A stretch of 64,000 nt of DNA. Origin: Hahellaceae bacterium (GTDB lineage Bacteria; Pseudomonadota; Gammaproteobacteria; Pseudomonadales; Oleiphilaceae). The translations under genes and the position numbers were made by a program. The notes beneath the pieces are model-generated. The model did not search any database and was not told where the DNA came from. It saw only the letters and a list, made by a program, of their open reading frames with translations. Numbering within the stretch: position 1 is the stretch's first letter; every line of letters starts with the position of its first letter. The stretch spans positions 35,282 through 99,281 of the forward strand of contig JACKOB010000009.1 in the NCBI GenBank assembly GCA_024234575.1. Reading direction: 5' to 3'. Of the stretch, positions 46,063 to 54,145 are shown piece after piece.

Positions 46063-46602
46063 TCAACCAACCATGATGGCCTGATAGATGTTCAATAAAT
46101 ACCTAACGTCTGCTTTTGCTCTATGGCGGCTGAGCGTGTTGTTCCGTGCAAACTTTTCGATTGTAGACATAACCGGTATTCCATCAACTTTGCTATCTAA
46201 CACCTCTGCAGAAAACAGTGTATACAAATGCCGACATTCAATATCTAAAGGTTGTCTAGCGGCAGCAAATAACCTTGACAACCAAAACTGGTCCCATTCT
46301 GGATTATCAGAATACATCACCTTGTGGTTTGGCGTTTCCAGTATCTTTTTGATGATTGCTTCCGGTTTCTCGCCGCTACTCTCCAACATGTGCCGCGTTA
46401 TTCCGTGAAGTTTTTCCGCAGATACCGACCAGTCCTGCCATGCCGACACGGTTTTAGGGTTGATTAGATAGCTGACAATTTCACCACAGGGCAATGTCCA
46501 TGCTATTTCGATAGGATAACTGTTATCTGACAGGCTCGAAGCTTCAATGTCTAAGAGGATCGGATAGCTATGTTGAGAGGTTTTTATGTGCATAATGTTC
46601 AC
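46063..46602 (-). CDS. DnaQ-like DEDDh 3'-5' exonuclease
   Basis: ExoI LLDIEASSL, ExoII around LHGITRHMLES, and ExoIII SRHRAKADVRYLLNI with the diagnostic His make a complete DEDDh nuclease of the RNase T/DnaQ group. 179 aa, a single domain. It probably trims DNA or RNA ends. The GTG at 46602 or the ATG at 46593 could be the start; neither has a strong ribosome site. It lies alone between the decayed sirtuin and the EVE-like gene, all on the minus strand. No CGACA box precedes it. Confidence 0.8.
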   Translation of the reverse strand: MNIMHIKTSQHSYPILLDIEASSLSDNSYPIEIAWTLPCGEIVSYLINPKTVSAWQDWSVSAEKLHGITRHMLESSGEKPEAIIKKILETPNHKVMYSDNPEWDQFWLSRLFAAARQPLDIECRHLYTLFSAEVLDSKVDGIPVMSTIEKFARNNTLSRHRAKADVRYLLNIYQAIMVG

Positions 46603-46743
46603 TTAGTGCTGACTCGTGTTTTGGCCCCCAACTTTAGGTTCTTCGGCTGGGAAAAACTGTCGACTTTATTGCCAGCAAAGCGCCGCAGAAAAGGAGTCTG
46701 TTTTGCCCAATCCGTAGTATTCACCTGATATGCAAATCACGTA

Positions 46744-47118
46744 CTATAAGCAGAAAATCTTTTCTACCCATTCATCATGTTCAAATGGCCCGTGTATCGA
46801 TTTAAAACAACCACGACTTTCTTCAATGTTTCTGTCTAAATTCGTAGCTAGCCAATCAACGGTACAAATCACTTTATTAGTTTCTAAGATCACACCTTTA
46901 ATAATGCCAAGATGAAAAATCTTAATTCCAGTTTGGCCACCGCCTTTCATACGCTTGATTGCGATTCGGTCATCCACTTTCATTTCAGACGCTTTTTTGT
47001 ACTGGGCGGGCTGATCACCTTCTTCCCAGCCAAGCATCCAAATACCCTGCTCAATAAACTTTTTATCTTGGTGCTCGACCCCGCCCCAAGAAGCACCAAC
47101 AACCCAATAATTTGGCAT
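46744..47118 (-). CDS. EVE/PUA-like domain protein
   Basis: 124 aa forming one small domain. The opening NYWVVGASWGGVEH, then GIWMLGWEEGDQPAQYKKAS and MKVDDRIAIKRMKGGGQTG resembles EVE/PUA-fold modules that read modified bases, as found beside McrBC- and GmrSD-type nucleases. No nuclease is fused to it. ATG 47118 has GGAG about 8 nt upstream. It may guide a neighbouring nuclease (the DnaQ-like or PD-(D/E)XK-like protein); the family call is moderate because it rests on a general pattern. Confidence 0.55.
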   Translation of the reverse strand: MPNYWVVGASWGGVEHQDKKFIEQGIWMLGWEEGDQPAQYKKASEMKVDDRIAIKRMKGGGQTGIKIFHLGIIKGVILETNKVICTVDWLATNLDRNIEESRGCFKSIHGPFEHDEWVEKIFCL

Positions 47119-47363
47119 TTAATTCTCCTACTTCTAATATTTAGACTGCGTAACGCTGCGTTAAAAGGTGAAGTTATATTGGCGACGTTGTTGCTTGCCT
47201 GTGCAACAAAGATGACAAAATTACGGTTTCCGAATAGGAATCCAACAAATTATTCGCAACAGTACTTTAAAGGTATTGTTTTCGTTTTCTTCGTTTTAAA
47301 TTCCAAGAGTTAAATTGCGCCACCTTCACAATCATGAATGCGACCATCACTGAAACTTTTTCA

Positions 47364-47525
47364 TTAATATTTCATGCACACGGTTCTTGATCCGGTCGTA
47401 CCAAATTTAGCGCATATTTCAGGCGGAATATCTTGCAAAGTAAGCACATCAGAGTGCGGCGGCACAATTTTCTTCCAACCACAGTTAGAACAAGTGTAAA
47501 TGCGTGCGGGTTGCATAAAGGCCAT
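47364..47525 (-). CDS. Zinc-ribbon small protein, degraded copy
   Basis: 53 aa, shorter than the usual ORF cut-off. The first 20 residues (MAFMQPARIYTCSNCGWKKI) are identical to the intact copy at 49267-49464, but the second Cys pair is broken: the intact KKCDDCGST is here ICAKFGTTG, so only three zinc ligands remain. The promoter, ribosome region and first third of the gene are 98% identical to the other copy because of a 123-bp duplication. It is either an altered paralogue or a failing gene under a still perfect CGACA box. Confidence 0.65.
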   Translation of the reverse strand: MAFMQPARIYTCSNCGWKKIVPPHSDVLTLQDIPPEICAKFGTTGSRTVCMKY

Positions 47526-47588
47526 GGTTCTTTTCCTTTTTAAAGAGTAAAGAAATCATACAACCTGAATCCGACAAACACTGTCGTA
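47466..47588. repeat. 123-bp direct repeat, copy 1
   Basis: Matches 49405-49527 with two mismatches (47481 A/G, 47544 A/T). It covers the zinc-ribbon gene start, ribosome site, -10 and CGACA box, and the two copies flank about 1.8 kb carrying the broken phosphodiesterase and the PD-(D/E)XK-like gene. Confidence 0.9.
47555..47586 (-). promoter_or_regulatory. CGACA-box promoter of the degraded zinc-ribbon gene
   Basis: Minus strand CGACA-GTGTT-TGTCG (47586-47572), 11 nt, TATGAT (47560-47555). The predicted transcript starts about 47548, 23 nt before the ATG. Confidence 0.72.
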
Positions 47589-47686
47589 ATAGTCTAATAG
47601 CGTATTTATCAATTCATCACTCCAATTTACATGGCTAACGATGACCACTTTGCCTACCATAATTTGATGGGCTCTGATCTAAACGT

Positions 47687-48087
47687 CTAACATTTCAGCA
47701 ATTGACCAGAACGCCTTGGTCCAGCAGACGCTGGGTTAACGAAGAGGACGCCGTCTCTCAATTCATTTGCTGGTATGTGGGAGTGGCCATAAATCACCAT
47801 GTCAAACTGCTCTTTAGGCTCGAGATCCAAGTCTTGAATATTGTGAAGAAGATTAGGTATTTACCGTCAATGTGTATCGCTTGATATTCTTCGATCTGTT
47901 CTGCCCAGCTATCCTTGTCAATATTTCCACGAACGGATACAACGGGTGCTATTTCTTTCAACTTTTCAAGCACCGCATAGTTACCAATGTCACCAGCATG
48001 AAGAATAATGTCGCAATCTTTAAATAAACCATACACCTCACCCCGAACCAACCCATGTGTATCTGAAATTACGCCTATTCTTGCCAT
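47687..48087 (-). pseudogene. YfcE-type phosphodiesterase, frameshifted
   Basis: The N-terminal frame MARIGVISDTHGLVRGEV, ILHAGDIG and VVSVRGNID carries the first metal motifs of the MJ0936/YfcE phosphodiesterases. Near 47845-47855 the frame breaks; the other frame continues LLHNIQDLDL to MVIYGHSHIPANE and VNPASAGPRR, the last conserved blocks, and stops at 47687. A single-base change would restore a full-length protein of about 130 residues, so this is a broken gene or sequencing error. ATG 48087. Confidence 0.78.
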
Positions 48088-48201
48088 TGCTGTCTCGTTT
48101 TATTAGCCAGTGACATTGGCTGTTTTATAGCTCTATCCCCTTGCTATTGGAAACACCGAAGCACACACATGTTTGCCACAAAGCAGTGCTCTGTAAGGAC
48201 T

Positions 48202-48786
48202 TCAATAGTTGATATTTTTTGCAAGCATGATTATGCCTGGCAGCAAATTTCCAGTAGTTTCAGACACATGCCCTCTCATTTCAGGAGGGAAACACCATCC
48301 CATAACATGGTAATCTTGCTCCCCAAATTCAATTAGAGTTTTCTCGATTAAATCATCGCGATCTTCTATACACATATCTTTTTTATAGACGGGGAAAAAC
48401 CCAACACCAATAGATTTAACGTCTGAACTATTGGCGCGTGTTCTTTTCGCATCCGAGGTTGCAAGCTCCATTGTTTCTCGAACCATACGCTCCAAATTGT
48501 CGGTGCCCATACACACCCATTGAAATTTTGCTTCAATTAACTCTTCGTTAGATTCGTTTGCAAAATACAAATCGGTTCTGCCATTTGTTTTTGCTTTATT
48601 TCGATACCCCTTCTCACTTTGAAACTCCTCCAAAGCGACCCATCCAGACCTCCATGCGGCACCCGCAAGAACACTGATATTGGCTCGCTCATTGTAGTAA
48701 TAAGGCGCATCCTCCCCCCCCATGATCCTGGTATATCTCTCGATAGAAAGCATCCACTCTTCCATGATGCATGACCAATGGGACAT
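48202..48786 (-). CDS. PD-(D/E)XK-like nuclease candidate
   Basis: From ATG 48786 (AAGGGA upstream), 194 aa. The segment NGRTDLYFANESNEELIEAKFQW has the shape of a PD-(D/E)XK core: Asp, about 12 residues, then E-A-K at the end of a strand (written here as RTDLYF and ELIEAKF). The frame can be extended to 48828. Residues around WRSGWVALEEF precede it. No helicase or methylase is adjacent. It lies between the two duplicated zinc-ribbon genes. I hold the nuclease call at moderate strength because only the core motif supports it. Confidence 0.55.
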   Translation of the reverse strand: MSHWSCIMEEWMLSIERYTRIMGGEDAPYYYNERANISVLAGAAWRSGWVALEEFQSEKGYRNKAKTNGRTDLYFANESNEELIEAKFQWVCMGTDNLERMVRETMELATSDAKRTRANSSDVKSIGVGFFPVYKKDMCIEDRDDLIEKTLIEFGEQDYHVMGWCFPPEMRGHVSETTGNLLPGIIMLAKNINY

Positions 48787-48828
48787 TCCCTTACGTCCCT
48801 TTATTTTATACCCCCTAAATGACTTCAC

Positions 48829-49266
48829 TTAGCGCCCCTTGAATATCTAGTAGTAACTTATACGGACTCCGCAAAGGAGCTAATTTTTGCCGCCCTTGGG
48901 TAGAGCGTTCCCATATTCATAGAGACAGAACGCTCTGTATAAATAAAATCTAGCAGAGCTCGAAATAGACTGTTATGTCCTATAGTGCTCATATGTCACC
49001 TAATACAGTGAAAAAATATACGCAACCCACCGCAACTATCGGTGTTTTGTAAACATTTTTGTTTGCTCTCGGAATACCTGGCGAATATCGCACCAGGCCG
49101 ACGTGCTGTATTTACTTATTTTTAGGCCCAGAAGCAAAATTCTGACAGCCATTCTTAATATGGCACTTTAGGACATACTCCAACAAATTATTCGCAGTAG
49201 TAGCTCTAAAAGTATCGTTTGCGAATTCCCCGTCTTTAATAGCGAGAAAGTAATTTAAACTCGTCA
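48829..49266. other. Intergenic region before the zinc-ribbon gene
   Basis: About 440 bp with no supported gene. AGAGCGTTC at 48902-48910 pairs with GAACGCTCT at 48928-48936, a 9-bp perfect hairpin with a 17-nt loop and no T run. The AGACA at 48922 lacks a matching half-site and is not a regulon box. Confidence 0.4.
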
Positions 49267-49464
49267 TCACATCCCAAACAGCCACTTTTTTAATTTGCTC
49301 CCCAATGTTTCATACCGATAACCCTTAATCTCCGTAGACCCGCAGTCATCGCATTTTTTAGGTGGCATATCTTGCGGTAGCATCGCATCGGGATGCGCAG
49401 GGATAATTTTCTTCCAACCGCAGTTAGAACAAGTGTAAATGCGTGCGGGTTGCATAAAGGCCAT
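49267..49464 (-). CDS. Zinc-ribbon small protein, intact copy
   Basis: 65 aa: YTCSNCGWKK and KKCDDCGST form two CxxC knuckles, a rubredoxin/zinc-ribbon fold, followed by a basic helix (GSKLKKWLFGM). Such small ribbons bind DNA, RNA or protein partners. ATG 49464 has AAAGGAAAA upstream and lies 23 nt after the predicted start of transcription. It is one of two copies created by a 123-bp duplication; this one keeps all four cysteines. Its exact role is unknown; regulation by the CGACA box ties it to the regulon. Confidence 0.75.
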   Translation of the reverse strand: MAFMQPARIYTCSNCGWKKIIPAHPDAMLPQDMPPKKCDDCGSTEIKGYRYETLGSKLKKWLFGM

Positions 49465-49527
49465 GGTTCTTTTCCTTTTTAATGAGTAAAGAAATCATAC
49501 AACCTGAATCCGACAAACACTGTCGTA
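49405..49527. repeat. 123-bp direct repeat, copy 2
   Basis: Partner of 47466-47588. Includes promoter, start and first residues of the intact zinc-ribbon gene. The shared block ends just beyond the CGACA box, at 49527. Confidence 0.9.
49494..49525 (-). promoter_or_regulatory. CGACA-box promoter of the intact zinc-ribbon gene
   Basis: Minus strand CGACA-GTGTT-TGTCG (49525-49511), 11 nt, TATGAT (49499-49494). Predicted start about 49487. Confidence 0.75.
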
Positions 49528-49629
49528 TTACCCAATAGTATTTCTAACTGCCGGGCGTTGTGTCTTACAACCACCAAACAGCTAGAAAGTTTTTATCAAC
49601 GGCGATGTACTAAAAACCCCGACAACGCG

Positions 49630-50262
49630 TTACTTCTCCTTAAACTCCAACCCGACAAAACTGCGCTGTGGTTGACCACGTTGCAATTGGTGATGTTGCA
49701 TCCTAAGTTCGCCTTTCACTTCCGCTTTTTTAGCGTCGTTGGTTTGGCGTAATTTATGACTCAACAACACAAGAGCTAACCGCTTGTTTTGATGTTGGCT
49801 CCTTTCTGATTCCATTCTTACCGTAGTGCCTGTTGGTAGATGCGTAATTTGAACAGCAGAATCAGTGGTATTGACATGCTGACCTCCCGCGCCGGAAGCT
49901 CTGCATGATTTAATAACGCACTGATTCAAATCTACTGCATTTTCCTCAGGCTCAGGCCACCAGGCGACATCAAAGAACCAGTTTTTTCGTCCATGATTTG
50001 GTCGGAACGGGCTTTTACACGTCCATTGCATTGCACCAATCCATCGAGTTTGAAACTCAATTGTCTGATCCTTATCGGAGCATTCCACCGAGAGAAGGAT
50101 GGACTTATAGGTACCATTATCCCTACCCGTTTCTTTTTCCAGTACATGCAGTTGCAAATGCCTCTCGGAAGCCTCTTTTACAAAAAGCCCATAGGCTTTG
50201 GCAACCGCGAGACAGCATTCACTGGGGCCTTGCCCTGCGGATAGTTGAACCAGTTTTTTCAT
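49630..50262 (-). CDS. prfH: Peptide chain release factor homologue PrfH
   Basis: 210 aa. The centre SCRASGAGGQHVNTTDSAV contains the GGQ peptidyl-hydrolysis motif, and the start QLSAGQGPSECCLAVA is the PrfH-type N-terminus, which lacks the stop-codon reading domain of RF1/RF2. PrfH enzymes act with RtcB2 on ribosomes whose decoding-centre RNA has been cut, releasing stalled peptides so the RNA can be sealed. ATG overlaps the rtcB stop by four bases, so the two are coupled. It is the last gene of the leader-rtcB-prfH transcript. Confidence 0.9.
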   Translation of the reverse strand: MKKLVQLSAGQGPSECCLAVAKAYGLFVKEASERHLQLHVLEKETGRDNGTYKSILLSVECSDKDQTIEFQTRWIGAMQWTCKSPFRPNHGRKNWFFDVAWWPEPEENAVDLNQCVIKSCRASGAGGQHVNTTDSAVQITHLPTGTTVRMESERSQHQNKRLALVLLSHKLRQTNDAKKAEVKGELRMQHHQLQRGQPQRSFVGLEFKEK

Positions 50263-51470
50263 CCCTCCCTCCTATGACTATGAGATCGTTTGCTGTCTTT
50301 GTTCGACACCGACTTATAGGTCAAAAGCGGTTGAAGCTCCGCGATGACTTTAATTAGTCCGAGATCGGCCAAGTCCGAAATAACAGTATGAATGGGTTTA
50401 TACGCTTCGGGCGCTTCCTCATATAACAGCTCTTTATTGTCACAAAGAACACGACTACCTAGTGATGTTCGTGTGAGTTCAGAAACGCTATAACGATTCT
50501 TTAAACGACCGTAGCATTCGGTTCTTAACCACTTTCTTCCGGCGCCATGGGCTAGAGAGAAGAGGCTAATATCCGCGTCATTCGTCGGGCAAACAAGGTA
50601 ACTGCTATCACCACGCGAGCCTGGTATGACAACGTAGCCTTTGTCGGTCGGAACAGCCCCTTTGCGATGCAACCAACCGGTATGACCCTCCACCTCTTTG
50701 CGTTCAACGAAGTTATGGCTGACATCCAAAATGGGTGTGGTATCCATACTTAATGCCGCCGTCATCCTTTCCGCAATCACTTGCCGATTGATACCTGCCC
50801 ATCGCAAAGCAAAATCGTGACGGTGCATGTAATCCTTACAGGAAGCAGAACCTGGCTCTATGCCTGCATGACTGTGCTCGTTGACATGATCGCGGAGAAT
50901 CGCCTCACCCAACCCTCGTGAGCCACTGTGAACCAGCAGCAGCACCTGGTTTGGGTTGATGCTCATTTGTTGCAACGTAGATTCATCCGCAATGCGACTG
51001 ATTTTTTGCAATTCAACAAAATGATTGCCGCTACCCACAGAGCCCCATGCACTGTGAGCACTGCTAATCATCAGCTGTAGAGACTCAGGAACGTTTTCAT
51101 TTAGTAGGTATTGCTCTATAAGCTCGGCACCTCTGTCTAACCAGCGCTCAGGATCTGACTCTGTCCGTAAGCGCTTTTCCCACTTATCCAGTTTTGCTTT
51201 TCTGACTGGCACATCCGTTTGCCACAGACCGATCCCACAGCCAATATCCGACCCGACCAACGCGGGATAAACCCTGTCAGACAAACAAGCCATTCCAATA
51301 GGGTAACCCCTGCCGGGATGAAGGTCTGGTAACCCAACCACACGGGTCATTCCTTTCATATTTGAAACAAATTCAAGTTGTTTAATCGCTTCGCCTTCAA
51401 TCCAGGCATTATTTGAAGCAATCAATTTTGTTTTTTGATTTATAGTGCGAACGGTATCGCCCATAGTCAT
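50259..51470 (-). CDS. rtcB: RNA 3'-phosphate ligase RtcB, PrfH-associated
   Basis: GTP/Mn-dependent RNA ligase joining 2',3'-cyclic phosphate or 3'-phosphate to 5'-OH ends. VGLPDLHPGRGYPIG, VGSDIGCGIG, VHSGSRGLG, SHNFVERKEV and the late HGAGRKW are the metal- and GMP-binding blocks; the His of HGAGR that takes GMP is present. 403 aa. Start at 51470 or the ATG two codons later (51464). It is followed without gap by prfH and preceded by a 16-codon peptide with a perfect ribosome site. The pair is a ribosome-repair module against RNA-cleaving toxins. Confidence 0.93.
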   Translation of the reverse strand: MTMGDTVRTINQKTKLIASNNAWIEGEAIKQLEFVSNMKGMTRVVGLPDLHPGRGYPIGMACLSDRVYPALVGSDIGCGIGLWQTDVPVRKAKLDKWEKRLRTESDPERWLDRGAELIEQYLLNENVPESLQLMISSAHSAWGSVGSGNHFVELQKISRIADESTLQQMSINPNQVLLLVHSGSRGLGEAILRDHVNEHSHAGIEPGSASCKDYMHRHDFALRWAGINRQVIAERMTAALSMDTTPILDVSHNFVERKEVEGHTGWLHRKGAVPTDKGYVVIPGSRGDSSYLVCPTNDADISLFSLAHGAGRKWLRTECYGRLKNRYSVSELTRTSLGSRVLCDNKELLYEEAPEAYKPIHTVISDLADLGLIKVIAELQPLLTYKSVSNKDSKRSHSHRREG

Positions 51471-51583
51471 TTACCTATGATACTTTTTCGAATCTGCATT
51501 AACCGAGGGCAAATTAATACCCCGTAAGTTAATACGCGAATTAGATGGCAATGACGAGAGATATTTATGGGAGTGGCGAAGAC

Positions 51584-51634
51584 TTACGCCAAAAGATCAC
51601 CCGCATTGCCAAGAGACGTGTTTAAGTTTTTCAT
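51584..51634 (-). CDS. 16-residue leader peptide upstream of rtcB
   Basis: A very short reading frame MKNLNTSLGNAGDLLA starts at ATG 51634 behind a perfect AAGGAGG ribosome site at 51647-51641. The rtcB ATG lies 114 nt after its stop. It could be a translation-sensing leader: damaged ribosomes stalling on it might change folding of the downstream RNA. It could also be a free small peptide. Its transcript starts at the CGACA-box element about 130 nt upstream. Confidence 0.55.
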   Translation of the reverse strand: MKNLNTSLGNAGDLLA

Positions 51635-51771
51635 GATGCACCTCCTTGGTTCTGGGTTATTGGGAATTTTCGCGGCAAATATTAACAACCTGTTGGTTTT
51701 AACGCAATGAGTTAATAAGCGATGCAGTTTTGGTTTCTGGTATAAATGCTTTGCTTTCCTGCTCAACTAAA

Positions 51772-51820
51772 AGATTAAACCAGCCTTCCGACAAATCTTG
51801 TCGGAACCATGAGTTACCCT
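51772..51820. promoter_or_regulatory. Bidirectional CGACA-box promoter (rtcB operon / unknown gene)
   Basis: Palindrome CGACAAATCTTGTCG at 51789-51803, embedded in the longer TTCCGACAA/TTGTCGGAA. Minus side: 11 nt then TAATCT (51777-51772) for leader-rtcB-prfH. Plus side: 11 nt then TACCCT (51815-51820) for the 51905 gene. Confidence 0.75.
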
Positions 51821-51904
51821 TGATTACTCTTAGATAGAAGTCACATTCACAGTGTATTCGGGCAACGCCTCTGTACTAAAAACCCAGCACCACCCCGGAG
51901 ATTA

Positions 51905-52807
51905 ATGTTGACAAAAAGACAGTCTCGTAGCGTTCAGCAACGAAAAAAATCACTTTATTCGAACAACTTTAGTGGCTTTAAACGTATTAACCGGCTGTTT
52001 TTGGATGCGATAGAATTTCAGCAAGCCTATGATGAGCATATATGGGCAGAGATTGTTTTGCAGAGCAATAATTGTATTGGTGCTGATTACGACATCATGC
52101 TTGAAAGCGAAGTCGCTGTTTTTGATGAAAGTAATCAACTGATCGCCAATCAGTCAAATCAATTGGCCAATATCACCCATGGTTTGTTTTTTAATCAGAG
52201 CGACTATATCCGCCAATATCCTGACCGGTCGTCCAAGCAACTTGACCTTGAAATCAAACCAGAACACCTTAAAAGCCCAATCGACCTATTACCTTATCAA
52301 TGCTCTCTTTATAGGCGATTGGAAAGCTTTAGTGAGTCCATGGATTCATTGTCAGCGTCAGATAATATCAAGATCATCTACACCTTAAGTCGACAATTCG
52401 AGCCTAACTATAGTGATGCCAGAAACCCACCCGTAACACACGCTAGTCACTTTGACTTCTGGGCTCCGCGACTTTTAGAGTGGATAAAAGGGCTGACACC
52501 CATAACGCTGTCATCAGCCACAAATAAATTTACCTGGGAACACCACACTCCCCATTACAACATCCAACTTTTAGACGCCTCAGGCTGGGTTGAGTGTGAA
52601 TTTAAAATCTATGGTGAAATCACAAAAGGCGCCGATACAAGCATTTCGTCACCTTACGATAAAACATCAAATTACGTTTTGATTGATGCGCTAAGACATG
52701 AATACTGCCGTAGCTCACATCGAAACATCCCTTTTTTCTTGAATTGTGACCGTGTGGATCAATTCTCGGTGAGTATTTCTCAGGCATTGGGGGAGTGTGG
52801 TTGGTGA
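51905..52807 (+). CDS. Unknown 300-aa protein, divergent from the rtcB operon
   Basis: Begins MLTKRQSRSVQQRKKS and carries many basic residues in the first 20, then mostly mixed alpha/beta sequence (YDIMLESEVAVFDESN, HYNIQLLDASGWVECEF). No motif or family is recognised; the C-terminus ends with LNCDRVDQFSVSISQALGECGW. ATG 51905 follows CGGAG. The gene shares one CGACA palindrome with the rtcB-prfH operon, with a correctly spaced -10 on each side, so it is likely co-induced with ribosome repair. Candidate new partner in that response. Confidence 0.6.
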   Translation: MLTKRQSRSVQQRKKSLYSNNFSGFKRINRLFLDAIEFQQAYDEHIWAEIVLQSNNCIGADYDIMLESEVAVFDESNQLIANQSNQLANITHGLFFNQSDYIRQYPDRSSKQLDLEIKPEHLKSPIDLLPYQCSLYRRLESFSESMDSLSASDNIKIIYTLSRQFEPNYSDARNPPVTHASHFDFWAPRLLEWIKGLTPITLSSATNKFTWEHHTPHYNIQLLDASGWVECEFKIYGEITKGADTSISSPYDKTSNYVLIDALRHEYCRSSHRNIPFFLNCDRVDQFSVSISQALGECGW

Positions 52808-53067
52808 TAGCGTCGGAGAAATCCTATCGGGGCAACTTCAGTTGTATTCACTTTTTCACACATCACAACTCTCCCATTGATTGATTTCATTTTTCCTAAT
52901 TGAATTGACCCTATCGTCACCATCAGAGATAAATCATACCCTTGGCAATAACATACACAGCCGCCTCAGTTTATTAGTAATCGCGCGGCTCATTTATAAA
53001 ATGAGCCTAAGCCATATAAGCAGAGCAACTAAAGAATTAGTCCACATCTGCCCACAACCTATTCTAG

Positions 53068-53814
53068 CTAAATCGCTCGCTCCCCCTTAAGCCACTTCCC
53101 TACCACCCAAGGGACCATACTTGAGGCTTTCGCACGAATAAACTCATAGCCGAATGGCTTTTCAACGACATCTAATGACACCATTACTTTCTCTGCGTGA
53201 TAGCTGGCTTTCTTTAACAATCCTGCCGCTGGATATACGCTTAAGGATGTACCCACTACCAGTATTCGTGCGGCATCCCTAACATGAGCTTGTGCAGTAC
53301 CATGGTGCATTATCGGCTCACCAAACCACACGATGTGCGGCCTTAACTGGCTTCTTAACTCACACGTATCCCCCATTGATATCGATTTGCAACCTATATC
53401 ATAGATCAATGTCTCGTCGATGCTGCTGCGTGCTTTGGTTATTTCACCGTGAACATGGATGATATTGGAGGAGCCTGCCCGCTCATGAAGATCGTCAACA
53501 TTTTGTGTTATCACCACGACTTCATATTGCTGCTCAAGCGCGACGATTGCCTCATGCGCTTCATTTGGCTGAGCATTACATACGTTTTCTCTGCGCTCAT
53601 TATAGAAATCAAGCACCAGTTGGGGGTTTTTCGCCCACGCTTGAGGCGAGGCGACTTCCTCCAGAGAATACTCATTCCACAATCCATTGGCATCGCGAAA
53701 GGTTCGAATGCCGCTTTCTGCACTGATCCCCGCACCGGTAAATACAACGATTTTCTTTTTATCTAATGTTCTTGTCATTGGCTGTAGTTGCTCGTTTTCA
53801 TGCATGCTGGCCAT
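53068..53814 (-). CDS. cobB: CobB-type sirtuin deacylase
   Basis: VVFTGAGISAESGIRTFRD, TQNVDDLHERAGSSN, HVHGEI with the catalytic His and VVGTSLSVYPAAGL give the complete Sir2 active site. Only two (IGCKSISMGDTC) of the usual four zinc cysteines remain; the first pair reads ARSS, as in metal-light CobB variants. About 248 aa from ATG 53814, where AAGG lies just upstream; longer starts up to 53883 lack a ribosome site. It has its own perfect CGACA-box promoter 150 nt upstream. Removes acyl groups from lysines using NAD+. Confidence 0.88.
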   Translation of the reverse strand: MASMHENEQLQPMTRTLDKKKIVVFTGAGISAESGIRTFRDANGLWNEYSLEEVASPQAWAKNPQLVLDFYNERRENVCNAQPNEAHEAIVALEQQYEVVVITQNVDDLHERAGSSNIIHVHGEITKARSSIDETLIYDIGCKSISMGDTCELRSQLRPHIVWFGEPIMHHGTAQAHVRDAARILVVGTSLSVYPAAGLLKKASYHAEKVMVSLDVVEKPFGYEFIRAKASSMVPWVVGKWLKGERAI

Positions 53815-53959
53815 CCTTACCTTACAATAGAAAATCCAGTGGCCTTTGCTTGATTGTAATACCAACCTGGAGAGTTCCTGCACCTTGATTCAGTGATTTG
53901 AAGCGGCCATGGTCTGCTTGCCTCTGGGGTGACATTACGATTTGTGATTCATTAATGTC

Positions 53960-53991
53960 ATTGTATCTGAGGGTTGCGACAATGAGTGTCG
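53960..53991 (-). promoter_or_regulatory. CGACA-box promoter of cobB
   Basis: Minus strand CGACA-CTCAT-TGTCG (53991-53977), 11 nt, TACAAT (53965-53960). The plus side has no -10 at this spacing, so it drives only cobB. Confidence 0.75.
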
Positions 53992-54145
53992 TAGTGGTTT
54001 TTGTTGGAAATTTAAGGGATTAATTACGTTGAAAGTCGAATGCCACGAACAAGTTACGCACGGCATGGTGTTTAATGACAGGAAAAATTTTGTACCCTTT
54101 GGCAACAAACTTTTTGCAGTGTCTATCGCTAGGTTTTTCCGCTTG

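Noticed and set aside
48902..48936. Terminator upstream of the PD-(D/E)XK-like gene
   Set aside because: A 9-bp hairpin with a long loop and no T run; no gene ends there.
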